DNA of 64,000 bases from Ptychodera flava (taxonomy: Eukaryota > Hemichordata > Enteropneusta > Ptychoderidae). Position numbers and translations under genes: made by a program. The notes under the pieces are model-generated. The model saw nothing but the letters and a program-made list of their open reading frames with translations. It did no database searches and was not told where the DNA came from. The DNA is taken from contig NC_091941.1 of NCBI RefSeq assembly GCF_041260155.1, positions 39,008,747 to 39,072,746 on the forward strand. The letters are read 5' to 3'. Shown here in pieces: positions 62,501-64,000 of the stretch; the first letter of the stretch is position 1; every line of letters begins with the position of its first letter.

Positions 62501-63299
62501 TGTACAGACAGTAAAAGATTGGCTGAATTGTTTGCTATCTTTATGCTTATAATACTATCGTTCTATCATGTCTTGAGTGCAACATTTGGTTGAGAAAACT
62601 TCAAATGTACTTCAGTATATTTCCTTCAATCAATCTTTATTTACTCGACACATACTAACAGAGAGTATGGTATGGTACATCAAGATGTGTTACAAATGTA
62701 AGTGAACAATACAGAGAAAGAAAAACAACCATTTTAACAATGAAAGAACGACCAAGTGATGTCCTTAGTAGTGTTTTGCTTAGGTTTGGGAAGACCGGTA
62801 AATTGTTTGAAATAAGCAGCTTGCAGTTTAAAAATAGGTCTAAACAAAACACTTAACGAATGAATGAATGGAAAATTAAATACTGGAAGGGAGGTAATGA
62901 TCCAATACTGACATGACACTTCCACTAGCACAAAGACTATGAACTTTGACCTGCACAAACCTTGAAGTGTCGATCCGTGAACCACTGAGACGAGGCATTA
63001 TCTCGCTTTCTCGCGTACAGACTAATCATCAGTAGATGCGAATCGCTAACCTACCGAGGGAAGTAATAAGCGACAATTATTACAGTGTAAGTGAATTCAC
63101 TAAAAATGTGGTAATTTCATGCACGATACATATACAGTTTCGTGCAGGGTTTTTAAATTTCACGTCAGCGCGCCAGAACACTCACTCACAGTATTAACTT
63201 ACCCTGACCAATGAACTTGAATAACCCATCACACCTAAACCAGAGTGGAACCTTAGTCAGTGACACAGTCATCCATGTGTCTTGTATGCCAAACTGCAT
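50518..63299 (-). CDS. serine/acid-rich protein of about 782 aa, not recognised
   Basis: Exons in transcript order: 63203-63299, 62961-63001, 59759-59885, 59603-59679, 59311-59329, 55302-55518, 53529-55028, 52972-53056, 51588-51638, 50518-50652. They sum to 2349 nt with all phases matching. Start: MQFGIQDTWMTVSLTKVPLW. A folded N-terminal part follows (QWFTDRHFKEALALLRG, GFVPWVLKYIWCIPDFPVTI, SYTNFHILAHKVVVNVYQL). One 1500-nt exon codes a Ser/Asp/Glu-rich disordered region with basic RKRKGS-type patches, suggesting a nuclear protein. The C-terminus is helical (EEEIKFLIRKNEEYFRDIF, YLDYVLKVMLAEAFIKIFMD) and only faintly recalls the C-terminal helices of PWWP3A/MUM1; I would not name it on that. 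Least certain: the 41-nt second exon acceptor, the 19-nt fifth exon, and possible missing exons between 55518 and 59311. Confidence 0.65.
50837..51150. mobile_element. palindromic element in the last intron of the minus-strand gene
   Basis: The left end GGACAAAGTCGCCCATTTTT is mirrored by AAAAATGGGCGACTTTGTCC at the right. Homology continues inward through GACATGTTGAAAGATA and TTTTAGACAA. The centre, 50983-51006, is itself a perfect palindrome around TAATGGTCATGACCATTA. At about 314 bp it has no frame. Confidence 0.85.
51657..52108. repeat. 45-bp tandem array at an intron-exon edge, 10 copies
   Basis: The unit reads GTCATATACACCCTGTATGT, CAGGTTGACTGCAAAGATGA and AAATA. Ten copies are nearly identical; three adjacent central units have GCAATGATG in place of GCAAAGATG. 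On the minus strand each unit contains TATTTTCATCTTTGCAG, a good 3' splice site. The array ends about 19 bases upstream of exon 9 (51588-51638) of the minus-strand gene. 45 is a multiple of three, so it is open in several frames on both strands. Confidence 0.97.
55740..56620. repeat. degenerate tandem repeat, unit about 130-150 bp
   Basis: About six to seven diverged units recur, each with phrases such as AAATTAGGAATTGGCTG, AATGCTTAATGACTTTCAAT, TTTGATCAAGTCAAT and TATATCCCTAATTAG followed by GTTCATT. The organisation resembles the field at 5180-6420. Confidence 0.75.
56734..57175. mobile_element. dispersed repeat, copy 1 of 2
   Basis: About 440 bases beginning TATCACAACTGGAAGTTGTG and containing AATTCCGAAAAATGGAGCCA and TTTTAGGGGTCTTTC. 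The same sequence recurs at 58039 in direct orientation with an estimated 10-15% divergence by eye. No coding potential. Confidence 0.8.
58039..58487. mobile_element. dispersed repeat, copy 2 of 2
   Basis: Direct copy of the repeat at 56734-57175, preceded by CATAATGACCATAGGTCATT, a small palindrome that may mark its end. The two copies may be repeated parts of one larger element spanning the interval. Confidence 0.8.
58965..59020. repeat. GACA/CACA-type simple repeat
   Basis: An irregular (ACAG)n run ending a stretch that also holds ATATTGGACCAACAGACAG. The layout is like the CATA tail at 6309. It is followed by a hairpin GCTCACGTGTGTAAACACGTGAGC at about 59035-59058. Confidence 0.7.
61175..61640. 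mobile_element. foldback element with 9-bp target duplication
   Basis: Two arms of about 205 bp, nearly identical in inverted orientation, surround a spacer of about 45 bp. The ends are TAGCCTAGAATTCTATTCGT and, inverted, TAGCCTAGAATCCTATTCGT. CATGCTTTA lies directly before (61166-61174) and after (61641-61649). Very long terminal repeats plus a 9-bp duplication match MULE/Mutator-type foldback MITEs. The arms differ at only a few positions, so the insertion is young. No frame inside is credible. Confidence 0.9.
61814..62453. mobile_element. TTAA-flanked MITE, 640 bp
   Basis: The left end reads TTAAGGGGATACTGAAGGAT and the right end, inverted, TTAAGGCGATACCGAAGGAT, followed on both sides by TCAAA. 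TTAA at both edges fits a piggyBac-type target. The interior is more GC- and CpG-rich than its surroundings and has no transposase frame. Confidence 0.75.
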
Positions 63300-63360
63300 T
63301 TCAAGAACGTTGCGAGCGCCTGTTTCGATGAAACCATACAGGATCAGGATGTGGAAGTTG

Positions 63361-63996
63361 TCAAAGACTCAAACTTCCAAGCGCTAGGCTGATTGGTTGT
63401 AATTGGAGAAAAGTGACCACAAACCAACTTTGACCGCGCATAACCTTTGCTAGCTCAAAAGCAAGTCGTCGTTCATGCATGCATGTTGGGTCGAGAACCA
63501 GAAGCTGAAAGAGCATATTCTGATATTCATATTCCTGCACCTGGACGCACGCAACAGAAGGGTTTTCAGAAAACCGAATCCACTTAATTGGTGAAATCTT
63601 CCTAATGTGACGACAGAAGGTGTTTTTACAAGTAAGGAAATCGAAATGCACCACTGCGGTCCGCAGTGTTTTATAGTATACGTAACCTTGCAACATGCAG
63701 CCGGGACGATGATGTAACCCAGCGTCACACGCATACGTACGCACACCCAGCGTCACACGTACGCACATCGCCAACAGGCATAGCATATCCCACAGTCCCT
63801 CCACAAAATTTTGTGGAGAGACCGTGCATATCCTAATACATGTCGTATCGATCCTTTTCCCGTACTGAGAAGACATATTGAATCTAAGTGTCAATATACA
63901 TGAACAGCCAGATAAAGATAGATCACAGTCGTTTGGTGGGCTATTCAGCTCTGGGACTATTCCACCCATAGACGAGTGTACAGAAGCGAGAAACAC
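63361..63996 (-). CDS. open frame of 211 codons, doubtful
   Basis: The frame runs from about 63996 to a stop at 63361, upstream of the minus-strand gene and in the same orientation. The part KWIRFSENPSVACVQVQEYE followed by YQNMLFQLLVLDPT looks protein-like, but the N-terminal half is not, and no family is recognised. It could be an exon of a gene extending to the right, a 5' exon of the neighbour, or a chance frame. Confidence 0.25.
   Translation of the reverse strand: MFLASVHSSMGGIVPELNSPPNDCDLSLSGCSCILTLRFNMSSQYGKRIDTTCIRICTVSPQNFVEGLWDMLCLLAMCVRVTLGVRTYACDAGLHHRPGCMLQGYVYYKTLRTAVVHFDFLTCKNTFCRHIRKISPIKWIRFSENPSVACVQVQEYEYQNMLFQLLVLDPTCMHERRLAFELAKVMRGQSWFVVTFLQLQPISLALGSLSL
63791..63826. 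repeat. short palindrome
   Basis: CACAGTCCCTCCACAAAATT is followed by its near-exact inverted copy TTGTGGAGAGACCGTG. The CACAGTCCCT/AGGGACTGTG vocabulary recurs at about 3980-4010, hinting at one dispersed family. Confidence 0.7.
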
Positions 63997-64000
63997 CTCA

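Larger units (their letters stand above)
59886..62960. other. second intron of the minus-strand gene
   Basis: About 3.1 kb. It holds the foldback element at 61175-61640 and the TTAA-flanked MITE at 61814-62453. The stretch 60150-60780 contains partially inverted phrases (GCACCTTGAAAGTGAAAG and CACGTTCTACCTTTCACTT) and may be a third, older element. Confidence 0.55.

Overview
The window is nuclear DNA of an animal. It is AT-rich (roughly 36-37% GC by eye), with multi-exon genes, GT-AG introns, (TA)n microsatellites and many small mobile elements. The gene set and repeat types suggest a marine invertebrate, perhaps a deuterostome such as a hemichordate; that placement is inference only.

Five protein genes were assembled by hand from splice signals. 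In each, the summed exon lengths are a multiple of three and every exon-exon phase agrees. (1) 16121 to 3064, minus: an 834-residue, ten-exon coiled-coil protein I cannot name. (2) 16690-21600, plus: a secreted 446-residue JmjC/cupin_8-type protein whose metal-binding residues look lost. (3) 24294-27015, plus: a 122-residue CEP15/C3orf14-like centrosomal protein. (4) 29308-45944, plus: VIPAS39 (SPE-39/VIPAR), 16 exons and 534 residues, partner of VPS33B in the CHEVI trafficking complex. (5) 63299 to 50518, minus: a 782-residue serine/acid-rich protein I cannot name. An open frame at 63361-63996 (minus) is doubtful. Genes 1 and 2 are head to head across a 568-bp divergent promoter, and genes 4 and 5 converge.

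Repeats are the most striking part. VIPAS39 intron 11 holds two minisatellites (20-bp and 26-bp units). Both are copies of the 3' end of exon 11 together with its 5' splice site, so the intron carries dozens of duplicated donor sites. Gene 5 shows the mirror case: a 45-bp array abuts the 3' splice site of its tenth exon, and each unit carries an acceptor-like sequence. VIPAS39 intron 13 holds about 30 copies of a 63-bp unit. Variation there is concentrated at one CpG (which decays both to TG and to CA) and one nearby C/T site; because 63 is a multiple of three the array stays open on both strands and mimics proteins of about 650 residues.

Mobile elements include a 466-bp foldback element with a perfect 9-bp target duplication, two TTAA-flanked MITEs, two CAG...CTG-ended MITEs, a 1.2-kb element with nested palindromes and a second partial copy, a palindromic intron insertion, a tRNA-derived SINE and a 5'-truncated LINE. 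No CRISPR array, rRNA or intact tRNA gene was seen.
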